DNA of 30,458 bases, taken from positions 1 through 30,458 of the IMG/VR virus record IMGVR_UViG_3300047457_000932; one strand, 5' to 3'. This document shows, piece by piece, positions 19,101-27,125 of the stretch. Both the position numbers and the translations under genes were made by a program. The stretch is from a virus. Position 1 is the first letter of the stretch; every line of letters begins with the position of its first letter. A model generated the notes under the pieces. The model searched no databases and was not told where the DNA came from. It saw only the letters and a program-made list of their open reading frames with translations.

Positions 19101-21572
19101 ATTACTGGAGCTTTAACAGTTAATGGAAATCCTACTTTTGGATCACTAGCTACTTTTAATGGTGGACTAAAGGTAGATTCTGGAAATACGATTGCGGAAG
19201 GGAATGCGTTTTTTGGCGGTAATGTTAGTTTAAGTTCCGCTAATAAGTTATTAAATGTCACTGCTACAGGTGGAAAAATAAATGTTCTGGATCTATCTGT
19301 TTTACAAGATACTCAAATAGATGGTGATTTATATGTTGACAATGCTGGCAGCGGTTATATTAGTTATGTAAGTGCTGGGTATCTAAAAGTTGGGGATATT
19401 ATTGTTGTTGGAACTACTGGAGGGGCATTAGCAGAAGGTCTATTAACTTTTGGAAATCAAACTAACTTTACCTCTGACATAAATGTCTCTGGAGACTTAT
19501 ATGTAACTTCGTTAGCTCCAACATCTACTGGAACCCATGTATTAACAGTTTCTTCAGGTGGAAGTGGATTAGTATCAAGTAAGAAGTTGGTAACGGGTGC
19601 GGTGCTTCCTGCGGGTGGAGTAGAGCCAGCTTTCTTTGATGGTTCTTTGATTAGATATGAACAAACAGGGGGGTTCTATCAACCAGCACAATATGTTAGA
19701 GTAACGGCCTCTGATGCTGGATTAGAACTCTCTCAAGGTGTTGGAATCAGTATTGCAGATGCTGGTTATATAGCTATTGGAGGTGGTGGAACCTTATCAG
19801 TTAGTGGAGTTTCCACACTAAGCTCTCTCTTAGTTCCAAGTTCAGTCTCTGCGACTACTTATTTAAATCTTCCTTCTTCTACTCTAGTATGGTACGAAGC
19901 TAACAATGCTCAAAGAGTTTTAAAATATGTAAAGAATGGCACGGCTGCTTCAATGCCAAAAGGAACTCCAGTTACAGTAACTGGAACTACAGGTGATGTT
20001 GCAAATGTCGCTGTTCTTTCTTCAATTAATACCCATGTTCCCGAAGCAACGGGTTTTTCAAACCATGTCTTTGGTTTAACTGATACAACTATAGCAGCAG
20101 GAGCATTTGGTTACATTGTAACAGAGGGAGCAGTTAGTGGAGATGGGGGGGATATTTTAGATACTAGTTTATTCTCAGGTGGAGATATACTGTATGTATC
20201 AAGCAATGGTCAATTAAACAATGTCAGACCTCCTGCTCCATATGAAGCTCACCCTGTTGGCTATGTTGTTCGTAGTCAGGCAAATAATGGAATCATTTAT
20301 GTAAAAGTAGAAACAGTTCCTGAGATTAATGATATAGTAGGAATGAACTTAGCCTCAAGTCTAGTGAGTGGAGACTTGATTAGTTATGATTTAGCTACTA
20401 GTACATTCAAGAATGTTCAGTCTATAGATATTTCAGGAACTATAAAAGGTGGAACAGTTTCTGCAACTAATTATGCTAATCTTCCATATGCTTCTGCAAT
20501 TTGGAATGCTAATAAAATTCAAAGCACTACTGTAAATTCCACTGCTCCATCAAAAAGCCATAACTTACAATATGTTTCTACTGGAGAATGGAAACCAAAT
20601 TGGAATGAAGTTTCTACTATTACTGCAAGTTCAGTAACTTTAACAACTGATATTGACTATTGGTTTGCAAGTGCAGAAAATGGCCCCATGAATCTAACTC
20701 TTCCAGATGCATCTACTTGTCAAGGTAAAGTTATGAGTATCATAAAATCTGATACAAGTGGTCAAGTAGTTACAGTTTCTGGAGGATCAATAAACACTAT
20801 TCTCAATAGAGTAAAAATGAGAATGCCTAGAGAACAAGTAGAACTTCTTTCTAATGGAAGTAGTTGGGTAGTTTTATCTCACGATAGAGACTACGGTGGA
20901 GATACAATGGATTCTGATACTAACGCAGTATTTGATGATTTCATTCAGGGATCTACTGAAACAGGGGAAGCTGGATATGCAGGATGGTCATTTACAAACG
21001 GATCTATAACTGCATTAGCTTCTACTACTTTCTCTGGTTCAATGGGAGCTTTTAGAAGAACTTCAGGAACTACAGCCAACCAAGTAGCATCTTTCTATCC
21101 TCTTAATGCAGGAACCAACACTACAGTATTAACAGAACATTGTGTTGAATTTAAACTTAGAGGAAGAGCTTCAACTACAGGTACTGATCATACCGTGCAA
21201 CTTGGCTTAACTTCAGATATGACTACAATAACACCAGCAAACGGATTCTATTTTGAAAGAGCAGCAGCAAGCGGAACTTGGGACGCTGTAACTAGAAGAG
21301 CCTCTTCCGAAAGAAGAATAAATACTGGAATTACTTATCAAAATACTAATGCACCAGATACTTTTAGAATTTTTATAAAAGATTTAAATAATGTTCAATT
21401 CTATATAAATGATGTGTTAGTTGCTAATGAAACCAATGTTTCAAATACAATACCCCTAGCTGGAATAGCTGTCCTTCCAGGATTCAATGTAACTCCGACA
21501 ACTACAACAGCCAGGAACTTTGATGTAGATTACATTGCATACACCTTTGATGCAATTCTAGAGAGATATTAA
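16110..21572 (+). CDS. Giant repetitive tail fibre / receptor-binding protein (1820 aa)
   Basis: The 1820-residue product is rich in Ser, Thr, Ala, Asn and Gly, almost free of Cys and Trp until the end. It carries imperfect modules of roughly 90-200 residues, each with SGNLSGxA, xxINGxxxN, a VxFxSVxxAI segment, xFNxxxxxG and repeated SVSATNLSG turns (module starts near nt 16426, 16677, 17395, 18030). Residues about 350-1150 are dominated by SxTGxxTxxG beta-helix-like repeats (distal shaft). From about residue 1280 comes a GTPVTVTGTTGDV module seen in other phage tail proteins. The tip holds a DYGGDT linker and a beta-sandwich with WSFTNG and DNVQFYINDVLV patterns, like a concanavalin-type lectin domain. 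No SD precedes the ATG. It probably binds the host receptor. Confidence 0.85.
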   Translation: MATVSSLVTVFLDPDSNEPLALSALGEGDVISERIGGTGRTDISGLVSSVGNVNISYNSTTRQFVVDEVSGVSAEVTFESVRDALASGSGELAFSGDFVISGGGKFRGDLSGNLSGTALSATNAIAVPGVSINGIALEANAGAFTTGDPTNESSVRAALASATAAVTLNNKNLSGVGEIRASVVSATTLSGNLSGVATRAEAVTGVLINSTSYNLSSGTSINISTTATVDFPSVSSAIFSATGPLFFNNQDVSGIGAVRANNVSATNLSASNRLAAPSISGTNASITSNITVTGNVSSLGSFSGPSATITSFTGTDIRATNSVSAESFSATSGRISTLSALTSFSAPAINTGSLNATAGMNVTSTASFINNISVTGSISTTGVGVFTGGLNVTGTMSATDVRGTTSVSAASVSAANTIDAPIVRTSNYFSGNLSGNAVSANYASAIENVIINGTSVNLRSGQSTTIAATGTVSFSGVKDALEAASSGVGFNSQEISGISTGRFGDLRASASVSSASAFSPFASSTDIRFTNTASGTTILASDSVRSDIFRNQSNTTLVISSISNNNIDINSNGTGIVRIIPTAGNGVEIGRTGITTTTKGLLRVNEAATFDSSLSANSVSGLTGIFNTSLEAPIVRSTNYFSGNLSGLATSADNARLIPGCLINGSAVSANASITIAAGSVDFTSVSGAIFTGIGPLTFNGKDLNGVEDISASGDLRASSVSATNVSGLTGRFNTSLSTPSFTGTTTNAGTLSVTSTSTFGNNISVTGNTTTLDFNGANASITLGGANAQISLTGTNSHVSLLGAASYIDTRDLNSAAIYNTGTVSSQGLTINGTSTFNNTVSVTANGLNVTGNSTFNDDVNVTGTGKRIKATSVSATNLSGTYITADFGLTALAPVQVNSTITTNDLVSNTSIRAPSVSATTQFSAPNAVLTAATIGTASITTANITNSVNVTGDITADTVKARTQFSGVSATINGSATITGGLTTTSLQLNGSGTITGALTVNGNPTFGSLATFNGGLKVDSGNTIAEGNAFFGGNVSLSSANKLLNVTATGGKINVLDLSVLQDTQIDGDLYVDNAGSGYISYVSAGYLKVGDIIVVGTTGGALAEGLLTFGNQTNFTSDINVSGDLYVTSLAPTSTGTHVLTVSSGGSGLVSSKKLVTGAVLPAGGVEPAFFDGSLIRYEQTGGFYQPAQYVRVTASDAGLELSQGVGISIADAGYIAIGGGGTLSVSGVSTLSSLLVPSSVSATTYLNLPSSTLVWYEANNAQRVLKYVKNGTAASMPKGTPVTVTGTTGDVANVAVLSSINTHVPEATGFSNHVFGLTDTTIAAGAFGYIVTEGAVSGDGGDILDTSLFSGGDILYVSSNGQLNNVRPPAPYEAHPVGYVVRSQANNGIIYVKVETVPEINDIVGMNLASSLVSGDLISYDLATSTFKNVQSIDISGTIKGGTVSATNYANLPYASAIWNANKIQSTTVNSTAPSKSHNLQYVSTGEWKPNWNEVSTITASSVTLTTDIDYWFASAENGPMNLTLPDASTCQGKVMSIIKSDTSGQVVTVSGGSINTILNRVKMRMPREQVELLSNGSSWVVLSHDRDYGGDTMDSDTNAVFDDFIQGSTETGEAGYAGWSFTNGSITALASTTFSGSMGAFRRTSGTTANQVASFYPLNAGTNTTVLTEHCVEFKLRGRASTTGTDHTVQLGLTSDMTTITPANGFYFERAAASGTWDAVTRRASSERRINTGITYQNTNAPDTFRIFIKDLNNVQFYINDVLVANETNVSNTIPLAGIAVLPGFNVTPTTTTARNFDVDYIAYTFDAILERY

Positions 21573-21573
21573 T

Positions 21574-21921
21574 ATGCCAATAAATTCAGTAACTCAAGAT
21601 ATGGTCAAAATGACTTTGGTGGTGATAGCTTGCGTGGGATCTGTTGCTGGATATATTGAATATCGTGCAACTGATCACTGTGACTCAGTAAAAATAGAAG
21701 TAGAACAAAAACTTATTTCTCTTAAAAATGAAATAAACGCTGATTTAAGAGGAAAATATGATGCTCAAGCCGGAATTAAAATGGAGCAAATACTTGAGAA
21801 TCAAAAAGAGTTGCTGAAAGTTGCATTAGAGAATCAAAAAGAACTTCAAGAAACTACACGGGAAGTTCTTAAGATTTCTCAAAGACTTGAGATGGAAATA
21901 GATAAAATAAAATCTAAGTAA
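21574..21921 (+). CDS. Membrane-anchored coiled-coil protein (115 aa)
   Basis: This 115-residue protein has one N-terminal transmembrane helix (about residues 9-28, MVKMTLVVIACVGSVAGYIEY) followed by a long charged coiled coil (VEQKLISLKNEINADLRGKYDAQ to the end) that includes a repeated ENQKELxxxxLENQKEL. This layout is like XhlA/holin-associated or spanin-type lysis proteins, or a virion-internal membrane tether. It follows the fibre gene by 1 bp with a weak AGAGAGA as SD. A lysis role is only inferred; the true lysin is far away at 6785-7207. Confidence 0.65.
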   Translation: MPINSVTQDMVKMTLVVIACVGSVAGYIEYRATDHCDSVKIEVEQKLISLKNEINADLRGKYDAQAGIKMEQILENQKELLKVALENQKELQETTREVLKISQRLEMEIDKIKSK

Positions 21922-22149
21922 TCAATCAATCATATGATTTTGTTTGGCCGCTCTAAGCAATCTCCAAAAATAAGATTCTTTGAGTCCATTCAATTGAGTG
22001 ATTACATTTGTTAGTCTATGAACAACATCCTCTGATAGCTGATTGCTAGATAATATTGATTCTAACTCTTTTTCTGCAAACTTAAATGTTTGTTTTTCAG
22101 CATCGGTAAAAGAAGTTAGTTGTTTCTTGATATCTCCATCGGTAATCAT
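21922..22149 (-). CDS. UvsW.1-like small protein (75 aa)
   Basis: This 75-residue acidic helical protein starts in an ATGA overlap with the uvsW stop, so the two are translationally coupled. In T4 the uvsW gene is followed by uvsW.1, a protein of 76 residues with a known fold. The length, position and coupling match, though I cannot confirm sequence similarity by eye. It would act with UvsW in fork remodelling. The gene ends exactly at the stop of the rightward 21574 gene. Confidence 0.5.
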   Translation of the reverse strand: MITDGDIKKQLTSFTDAEKQTFKFAEKELESILSSNQLSEDVVHRLTNVITQLNGLKESYFWRLLRAAKQNHMID

Positions 22150-23510
22150 ATTACTGTAACCTCGTGCCCTTCGTCTTCGTAGTATTTTTTGCGTTTCTTG
22201 GAGTGCTTTACTAAATATTTTTCTTTGTCCATGAAATCGTAAATAAAAACTTTTTCTTTGGACTCATGCTTTCTTAAAGCACGACCTAAAGCTTGCAAGG
22301 TAGCAATTTCACTCATAAGACCTCTAGCATTAATAAAGTGAGTGATCTCTTTAATATTTACTCCCGTTTGTAGAATGTTTGTTCCAATAAGAACTGAAAC
22401 TTTACTGGATTTCCTAAACTTGTTTATAGTTTTGTATCGGGTAGCAATATCGTCAGCACCTTCAAGGAACTGTGAGTTGGGAATCTTTCTTTCCAAAAGT
22501 CTGCCATGTTCCAGAGACTTGGTTAATATTAATATTTTAGCTTTTGGATGAGAAGTATGAATCGTATTTACGATGTTTACGATTATTTCATTTCGCCCAT
22601 CGTTGTTTACGATATATGCATCGTAAACTTCTCTATAGGTCATTTGATCGTCTAATCCGCTGGCATCATACTTTCTATTTATTAGCTGGATAATTGGCTT
22701 GGTTAAGTGTCCTTCTTCTACCAAAGTATTGGTGTCCACAACCTCTAGGATTGGCCCTAAAGCCCCCTCTAAGGAGTATAGGCGCATATCATCACTAGGT
22801 GGGGTTGCGGTAAGGCCAAAACGGTAGGAAGCCTTAGGGAACGATTCTATTGCGGCTAGAGCCATCTTACCTTTGGAGAATTCATGGCACTCATCAACAA
22901 AGACAACCTCTGCTTCTAAAAGGTGCGTATCTATGATTCTCTCTATGCTTTGAACCGTGCAAAGCATTATTTTCCCTTCAATATACCCCTCACCAAAACA
23001 AAGACCAACATCAGAGAATCCGATCTCCTTCTTTAGGAAATCGTATGTTTGGGTTAGAAGTTGTTTAGAGTTGAATAGGATTACCATGCGTCTGGGTGCT
23101 AACGCCTGAATCAACCCAGCTAGAATTAAAGTTTTTCCTGAACCAGTAGGAGACTTTATGACACCCCGCTTGGCTTGCAGAGCTTTCTTTATTAGATCTT
23201 CCTGATAGTCATAAAATTTATAATTTGGAACGATGTAATCACTAACTTTTTTTTGATCGTTCTCTAGATAGACTACTTCAGGGGTACATTCAATCTTTTT
23301 CAGGTCGGATAACAATCTTTGAAGTAGTCCACTATGAAAGCTCCCATTTTTAGTTATGAAGTGTTTATTTCCATCCCAGTGGTGTGAGCGGTAGGCTGTT
23401 GAATACTCGGCTCCTGGGATTTTAAATGTATATAGTTTGTAAAGAGCTTCTAGTAACTGTGGGTTATCAGTTTCTATCTTTGAAGTTGTATTTTTGACTA
23501 TAATTTTCAT
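22146..23510 (-). CDS. uvsW: UvsW-like recombination/fork-reversal helicase
   Basis: This 454-residue superfamily 2 helicase carries motif I SPTGSGKT (120-127), motif II DECH (206-209), motif III GLTATP (232-237), GTNILQTGVNIKEI (motif V, 376-389) and QALGRALRK (motif VI, 406-414). The N-terminal about 90 residues match the small substrate-specificity domain of T4 UvsW (T4 503 residues). UvsW remodels R-loops and stalled forks and drives the switch from origin- to recombination-dependent replication. No SD is seen. TATTAT lies 7 nt before the ATG. The start diverges from the gp26-like gene across 36 bp. Confidence 0.92.
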   Translation of the reverse strand: MKIIVKNTTSKIETDNPQLLEALYKLYTFKIPGAEYSTAYRSHHWDGNKHFITKNGSFHSGLLQRLLSDLKKIECTPEVVYLENDQKKVSDYIVPNYKFYDYQEDLIKKALQAKRGVIKSPTGSGKTLILAGLIQALAPRRMVILFNSKQLLTQTYDFLKKEIGFSDVGLCFGEGYIEGKIMLCTVQSIERIIDTHLLEAEVVFVDECHEFSKGKMALAAIESFPKASYRFGLTATPPSDDMRLYSLEGALGPILEVVDTNTLVEEGHLTKPIIQLINRKYDASGLDDQMTYREVYDAYIVNNDGRNEIIVNIVNTIHTSHPKAKILILTKSLEHGRLLERKIPNSQFLEGADDIATRYKTINKFRKSSKVSVLIGTNILQTGVNIKEITHFINARGLMSEIATLQALGRALRKHESKEKVFIYDFMDKEKYLVKHSKKRKKYYEDEGHEVTVI

Positions 23511-23546
23511 TCATACTATAATAGTATAGTTCAGAAAAGGAGTTTT
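23511..23546. promoter_or_regulatory. Palindromic divergent promoter between uvsW and the gp26-like gene
   Basis: ATACTATAATAGTAT is an odd palindrome with TATAATAG on the + strand and CTATTATAGTATGAATG on the - strand. The rightward gene has AAAGGAG upstream; the leftward gene has none and may be leaderless. The same TATAATAG core lies in the glycosyltransferase/terminase divergent gap. Confidence 0.45.
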
Positions 23547-24284
23547 ATGAACGATTTAATACCTAATAATAAACAAGAGATGATTGATAAGTTGTTGGAA
23601 AATCTTCCAGCAAATGTTGAAATAGAGGTTGAGCTTCCTACAAAAAATAAGGTTTCTTGCAAACAAGACCCCACAAAACCTGTCACCGTTCGTCCGATGA
23701 ACTTTGAAGATGAGAAGGCGATAGCGTCTCAAAAGGGAAAGATGGATCCTATAAACATGATCCTTTCTAGGTGTGCAACAAATATTAATGTTGCAGAGCT
23801 TATAACTCCAGACAAGTTATTTTTACTAATTAAACTTAGAGAAGTTTCTTATGGGGAAAATTATGAGTGTGAGCTTCCTTGCCAACATTGTGATGCCTTA
23901 ACTAAAACAACTATTAAGTTAGGAGAACTGCCAATAACCTATGCTGGGGATGATTTCTGTGATCCATCAGAAGTATTTTTAACTGGTATTAAAAAGAAGA
24001 TTAAAGTTCGTTTAATTAAAACCAAGGATGAGGCTTATTTTAAAGATCCATCAATGATTATGAATCATATTTGGAGATTCGTAGAGGAGATTGATGGAGT
24101 TAAAGATAAAACGATTATCTCGGCTGTTATTGAAAAAATGCCATCCAAAGACATTAAAAAGATAGTTAATGCTATGAGATCAGATCTTGGCATTAATACA
24201 AAGATAGCTTTTGATTGTGCATCCTGTCAAAAGGAGAGTGTAGTAGAACTACCAATTGGTGCGGATTTTTTCGAAGAGAGCTAG
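23547..24284 (+). CDS. gp26-like baseplate hub / tail assembly protein, frame 0 of a frameshift pair
   Basis: This 245-residue protein resembles the T4 gp26-type baseplate family (PF12322) by its position next to uvsW and by its layout. It has an N-terminal helix, a beta domain, a C-x3-C-x2-C site (C108, C112, C115) plus a later C224xxC227 that together could bind zinc, and a helical tail. AAAGGAG lies 7 nt before the ATG. Near its 3' end the codons GAT TTT TTC contain T TTT TTC (24266-24272), a textbook -1 slippery heptamer, 9 nt before the stop. It may therefore make two products, like the G/GT tail chaperones. Confidence 0.7.
   Translation: MNDLIPNNKQEMIDKLLENLPANVEIEVELPTKNKVSCKQDPTKPVTVRPMNFEDEKAIASQKGKMDPINMILSRCATNINVAELITPDKLFLLIKLREVSYGENYECELPCQHCDALTKTTIKLGELPITYAGDDFCDPSEVFLTGIKKKIKVRLIKTKDEAYFKDPSMIMNHIWRFVEEIDGVKDKTIISAVIEKMPSKDIKKIVNAMRSDLGINTKIAFDCASCQKESVVELPIGADFFEES
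24266..24272 (+). promoter_or_regulatory. T TTT TTC slippery heptamer (programmed -1 frameshift candidate)
   Basis: In the zero frame it is read X-XXY-YYZ (T TTT TTC, F241-F242). A -1 slip enters the open frame that runs to 24466 and bypasses the TAG at 24282-24284. A weak 5-bp AGGGA/TCCCT stem lies at 24288-24309. Confidence 0.6.
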
Positions 24285-24466
24285 AAGAGGGATTAAATTT
24301 AGATTCCCTGTATTTAGAAGCCTATATACTTGTGCATAGAGTTGGGTTTACATACGCAGATGTAAAATCAATGCCTAGATTAGAGAGAACAGTATATATT
24401 AAACTTCTAAAAGAAGAAGTGGAAAGAGAAAACGATGCAGTTGAACGGAGTAAGTCTCGTAGATAG
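24272..24466 (+). CDS. -1 frame extension of the gp26-like protein (64 aa)
   Basis: The -1 frame continues as FRRELEEGLNLDSLYLEAYILVHRVGFTYADVKSMPRL and ends in KEEVERENDAVERSKSRR. The fusion would be 306 residues. The extension is helical and ends in a charged coiled coil, as in the T domains of tail assembly chaperones. The frame opens upstream at an ATG at 24215, but that start lies deep in the gp26-like gene and has no SD, and the first residues of that frame have no family logic. So frameshifting explains it better than separate initiation. T4 places gp51 after gp26, but I see no gp51 likeness in sequence. Confidence 0.6.
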   Translation, partial: RRELEEGLNLDSLYLEAYILVHRVGFTYADVKSMPRLERTVYIKLLKEEVERENDAVERSKSRR

Positions 24467-25388
24467 AAACAGTCGCCCAGGAGTGCTACAAAAAGTAGCA
24501 CTCCGAACATTCTTCGTTAATAATGGTGAATATTTTGACCCTTACGACATCAGTGGGGTTACTATCTTTGACAGACTTGCGAACATTTCTCCTAGCACCG
24601 TTATTGATACCAGCACAGGATTAATTACTTCTGGTCTTCCTTCTAGCTTAATACTGATGCACTTTGGTGCTTCTGCTAATGACTCTGGTGCTGCTTTAGC
24701 ACCTAGCTCCTATGACCCAACAGGTAATGTTGCTTCCACTAGTGGGATCTATAGAGTGGCAAAAGGTGAGTATGTTTGTGTTTTAGATGGAACAATAGCC
24801 CTATCAGGATATTACAACTTAAATGGCTCTGGTTTTGCTGTCGCTAATGGAGCTTCTGCGGCTTCCGATTACTTCGATATTTGGACTGTTAAGATGGTGT
24901 CGAACTCAGATTACCAAGCAATGGCAAATGAGTTCAGCCTGTATCGGGACACAATCTTTACTTACACAGAGCCCTTATTACTAACAGCGTCTAATCGTTT
25001 AATAAATAAGCATATAAGATTAGACTCCATCGTGGATCTACAAGTTACTACAGATGTTAATATTGGTAATAGAACCATAGATGAGTCTTTGAGAAATGTT
25101 TTCAAGGATGCAGCAATAACTTCGGCAATGTTTAAAATTGAAAAAATCAATGAAGACACAATGACCTTGCCTTCTAGAGTCGAAGTTTCTAGTTTTGCTA
25201 CTACATCCGGGCTAGTAGATGTTACAGATGGTAACACATTAGTTCTTCTATTTGATACCACAAAACTAGCAACCCACCCAAGTGTTGCTAACTTTGGTGG
25301 GCTTACTGGAACTTACTGCCTAACCTGTAAGTATAACTTACTGAATCAGACTATAGTAACTCAACCGATGTACTTTATCATTTCCTGA
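24435..25388 (+). CDS. Unknown virion protein (317 aa)
   Basis: I do not recognise this 317-residue protein. It is Ser/Thr/Ala/Gly-rich with a beta-rich middle (YRVAKGEYVCVLDGTIALSGYYNLNGSG) and a helical C-terminal half (NRTIDESLRNVFKDAAITSAMFKIEKIN), low in Lys at first. It lies between gp26-like and gp29-like genes, so it is probably a tail or baseplate component. The ATG overlaps the end of the frameshift extension by 32 bp. The last 28 bp overlap the primase gene on the other strand. Confidence 0.65.
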   Translation: MQLNGVSLVDRNSRPGVLQKVALRTFFVNNGEYFDPYDISGVTIFDRLANISPSTVIDTSTGLITSGLPSSLILMHFGASANDSGAALAPSSYDPTGNVASTSGIYRVAKGEYVCVLDGTIALSGYYNLNGSGFAVANGASAASDYFDIWTVKMVSNSDYQAMANEFSLYRDTIFTYTEPLLLTASNRLINKHIRLDSIVDLQVTTDVNIGNRTIDESLRNVFKDAAITSAMFKIEKINEDTMTLPSRVEVSSFATTSGLVDVTDGNTLVLLFDTTKLATHPSVANFGGLTGTYCLTCKYNLLNQTIVTQPMYFIIS

Positions 25389-26350
25389 ATCTTGTGGAAA
25401 TAATCAAATTTGGTTGAGTTCTTTTCAACCCAATCATGTAAATCAACAAATTTACAGTGAGCGGAGTTCCAGTCCTTGTGACCTTTTGGAACTGGGCAAA
25501 TCCACAAGTCTGGCATTCTAAGGTTCTTTCTGATAGTGTCGAACCTTTCCTGCCCGTGTAGTCCTGCTGCATCGTTATCATATGCCAGGATAACTCTGCC
25601 TTTGAAGTCCCTAAGCGTTTCTAGTTGATTATAGCTGACGCTGCATCCTTGTGTTGATGTTGCATTCACTCCCTGTATTTGGAGGGAGATAGCGTCAATA
25701 GGGCCTTCACAGATCACTACATATTCAGCATCCTCATCAAAAGGATACAGTACATCAGAAACCTTAAGATTATTGTAGTATGTCGGGTTTAGATACTTAG
25801 GCTTCTGATCGGTCAGGGTCCGCGCTTGAAAGTAGTACATAAAGCCATCTTTTTCAAAAGGTATTATTACTCTACCCGCAAAACGAGGGTTACTAGAAAT
25901 AAAGTATTTTTTAGAGTTAATATCAGTTAAGATAGCTCTTGATACTAAGTAATTCCAAGCTCTCTTCTCCAGTTCAGTCTTTGGTTCGTTGTCGATGCTT
26001 ATCATAGTAAGCTCGCCCAGATTTTCGTTATTTATTTCCTTATTCGCGCTAAGGGTATAATCTTCTTCAAGTTTGATCGCGTCAAACGATTTAATAAGAA
26101 GTTTTACCTGAGCTTTCTGGTAGGTTAAGTTCTCTACATAAGCATAGAGAGTAATGAAATTTCCTTTCTCACCAGACTTAAAATCCTGCCATAATCCTGT
26201 ATCTAGGTTTATGCTCATATGCCGTTTCCAGTCATTTTCAAGGAATACGGATTCCATGATAAACTCTCTACCACTGGCAGAAATCTTTCCCTTATCAGAG
26301 AATTTTGTGGTAATATAGTCTTTAATGAATTCAGGAGTAACCATGCACAT
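25361..26350 (-). CDS. DNA primase with TOPRIM domain and Cys-less CHC2-like region
   Basis: This 329-residue primase has a TOPRIM core: VVICEGPIDAIS (E215, then EGxxD) and ILAYDNDAAG (D258-x-D260), the metal-binding residues of the active site. The region MSINLDTGLWQDFKSGEKGNF (about 45-65) looks like a CHC2 zinc-finger core but lacks the zinc-binding Cys, so the ribbon appears metal-free. In T4 the primase gp61 works with helicase gp41. Start could be 26350 or the second ATG at 26344. The 5' end is interlocked with the nuclease gene on the + strand (ATGCACAT carries both starts), and the 3' end overlaps 24435-25388. Confidence 0.88.
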   Translation of the reverse strand: MCMVTPEFIKDYITTKFSDKGKISASGREFIMESVFLENDWKRHMSINLDTGLWQDFKSGEKGNFITLYAYVENLTYQKAQVKLLIKSFDAIKLEEDYTLSANKEINNENLGELTMISIDNEPKTELEKRAWNYLVSRAILTDINSKKYFISSNPRFAGRVIIPFEKDGFMYYFQARTLTDQKPKYLNPTYYNNLKVSDVLYPFDEDAEYVVICEGPIDAISLQIQGVNATSTQGCSVSYNQLETLRDFKGRVILAYDNDAAGLHGQERFDTIRKNLRMPDLWICPVPKGHKDWNSAHCKFVDLHDWVEKNSTKFDYFHKIQEMIKYIG

Positions 26351-27125
26351 AGATAAGATATCAGAGTCGAAGTATAAGACTTTTAAGCAATGTAAGTTGA
26401 AATATCGTTATAAGTATGTAGATTATATACCAGAGCCTGAGGATGCCAACACAGACGCGCTGCATTTTGGGTCATACATCCACAAGATCTTTGAAGAGGG
26501 TTATAAGCTATCTGAAGAAGCACAGTTAGTAAAACTTTCTGAAGAGATTAAAGGCCAATATAAACTTTCTTCTGATTATACAGGCAAAGAACTTGTTTGT
26601 ATTAAAAATTTCTTAACCTTCAACAAGAAGCTGGAAGAAACGATAGCTACCGAGATGTCCTTCGAGGTTAATTTTGGAAAGGACATGAAACTAAATGGAA
26701 TCATAGATAGAGTTATCAAAGGGAAGAATAACACTTATCTTATCATTGACTACAAGACTTCTAAGAAAGAAAAAACAAAAGTAGATCTTTATCAGGATAC
26801 GCAAATGAAGGGCTATACCTACGCCATTCATAAGCTATACGAAGTTCCTATAAAGAACATAACTGTGGCCCACTACTACCCAATAACTGGAAACTTAGTA
26901 CCCATACAATACACTCAGAGCCAAATAAATGCTTATCTGAGATCTATAGAGGAAGAGGTGTGGAGAATCCGCAAATCAAAAAAAACCGATCTAACAGCCA
27001 CAAGAAACGAATTTTGTAACTGGTGTCCCTACAAGAGTCTATGTCCTGAATTTAACGAACCAAGAGTCATAGAGGAGAGCCTGAAGAAGATAAAGAGTTC
27101 TTCAAAGGCTTCAAACGACCAGTAA
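26343..27125 (+). CDS. PD-(D/E)XK nuclease with Fe-S-type cysteines (RecB/Cas4-like)
   Basis: This 260-residue protein is a RecB-family exonuclease-like protein. It has GSYIHKIFE (H47), NGIIDRV (D122), IIDYKTS (D136, K138) and QMKGYTYA (Q154, Y158), the sequential active-site motifs. One N-terminal Cys (C17) and three C-terminal Cys (C225, C228, C234; FCNWCPYKSLCPEF) match the 4Fe-4S layout of Cas4/AddB-type nucleases. It would process DNA ends in recombination or host DNA breakdown. The frame opens earlier, but the ATG at 26343 has CAGGAG 7 nt upstream. Its start interlocks head-to-head with the primase start. Confidence 0.88.
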   Translation: MHIDKISESKYKTFKQCKLKYRYKYVDYIPEPEDANTDALHFGSYIHKIFEEGYKLSEEAQLVKLSEEIKGQYKLSSDYTGKELVCIKNFLTFNKKLEETIATEMSFEVNFGKDMKLNGIIDRVIKGKNNTYLIIDYKTSKKEKTKVDLYQDTQMKGYTYAIHKLYEVPIKNITVAHYYPITGNLVPIQYTQSQINAYLRSIEEEVWRIRKSKKTDLTATRNEFCNWCPYKSLCPEFNEPRVIEESLKKIKSSSKASNDQ

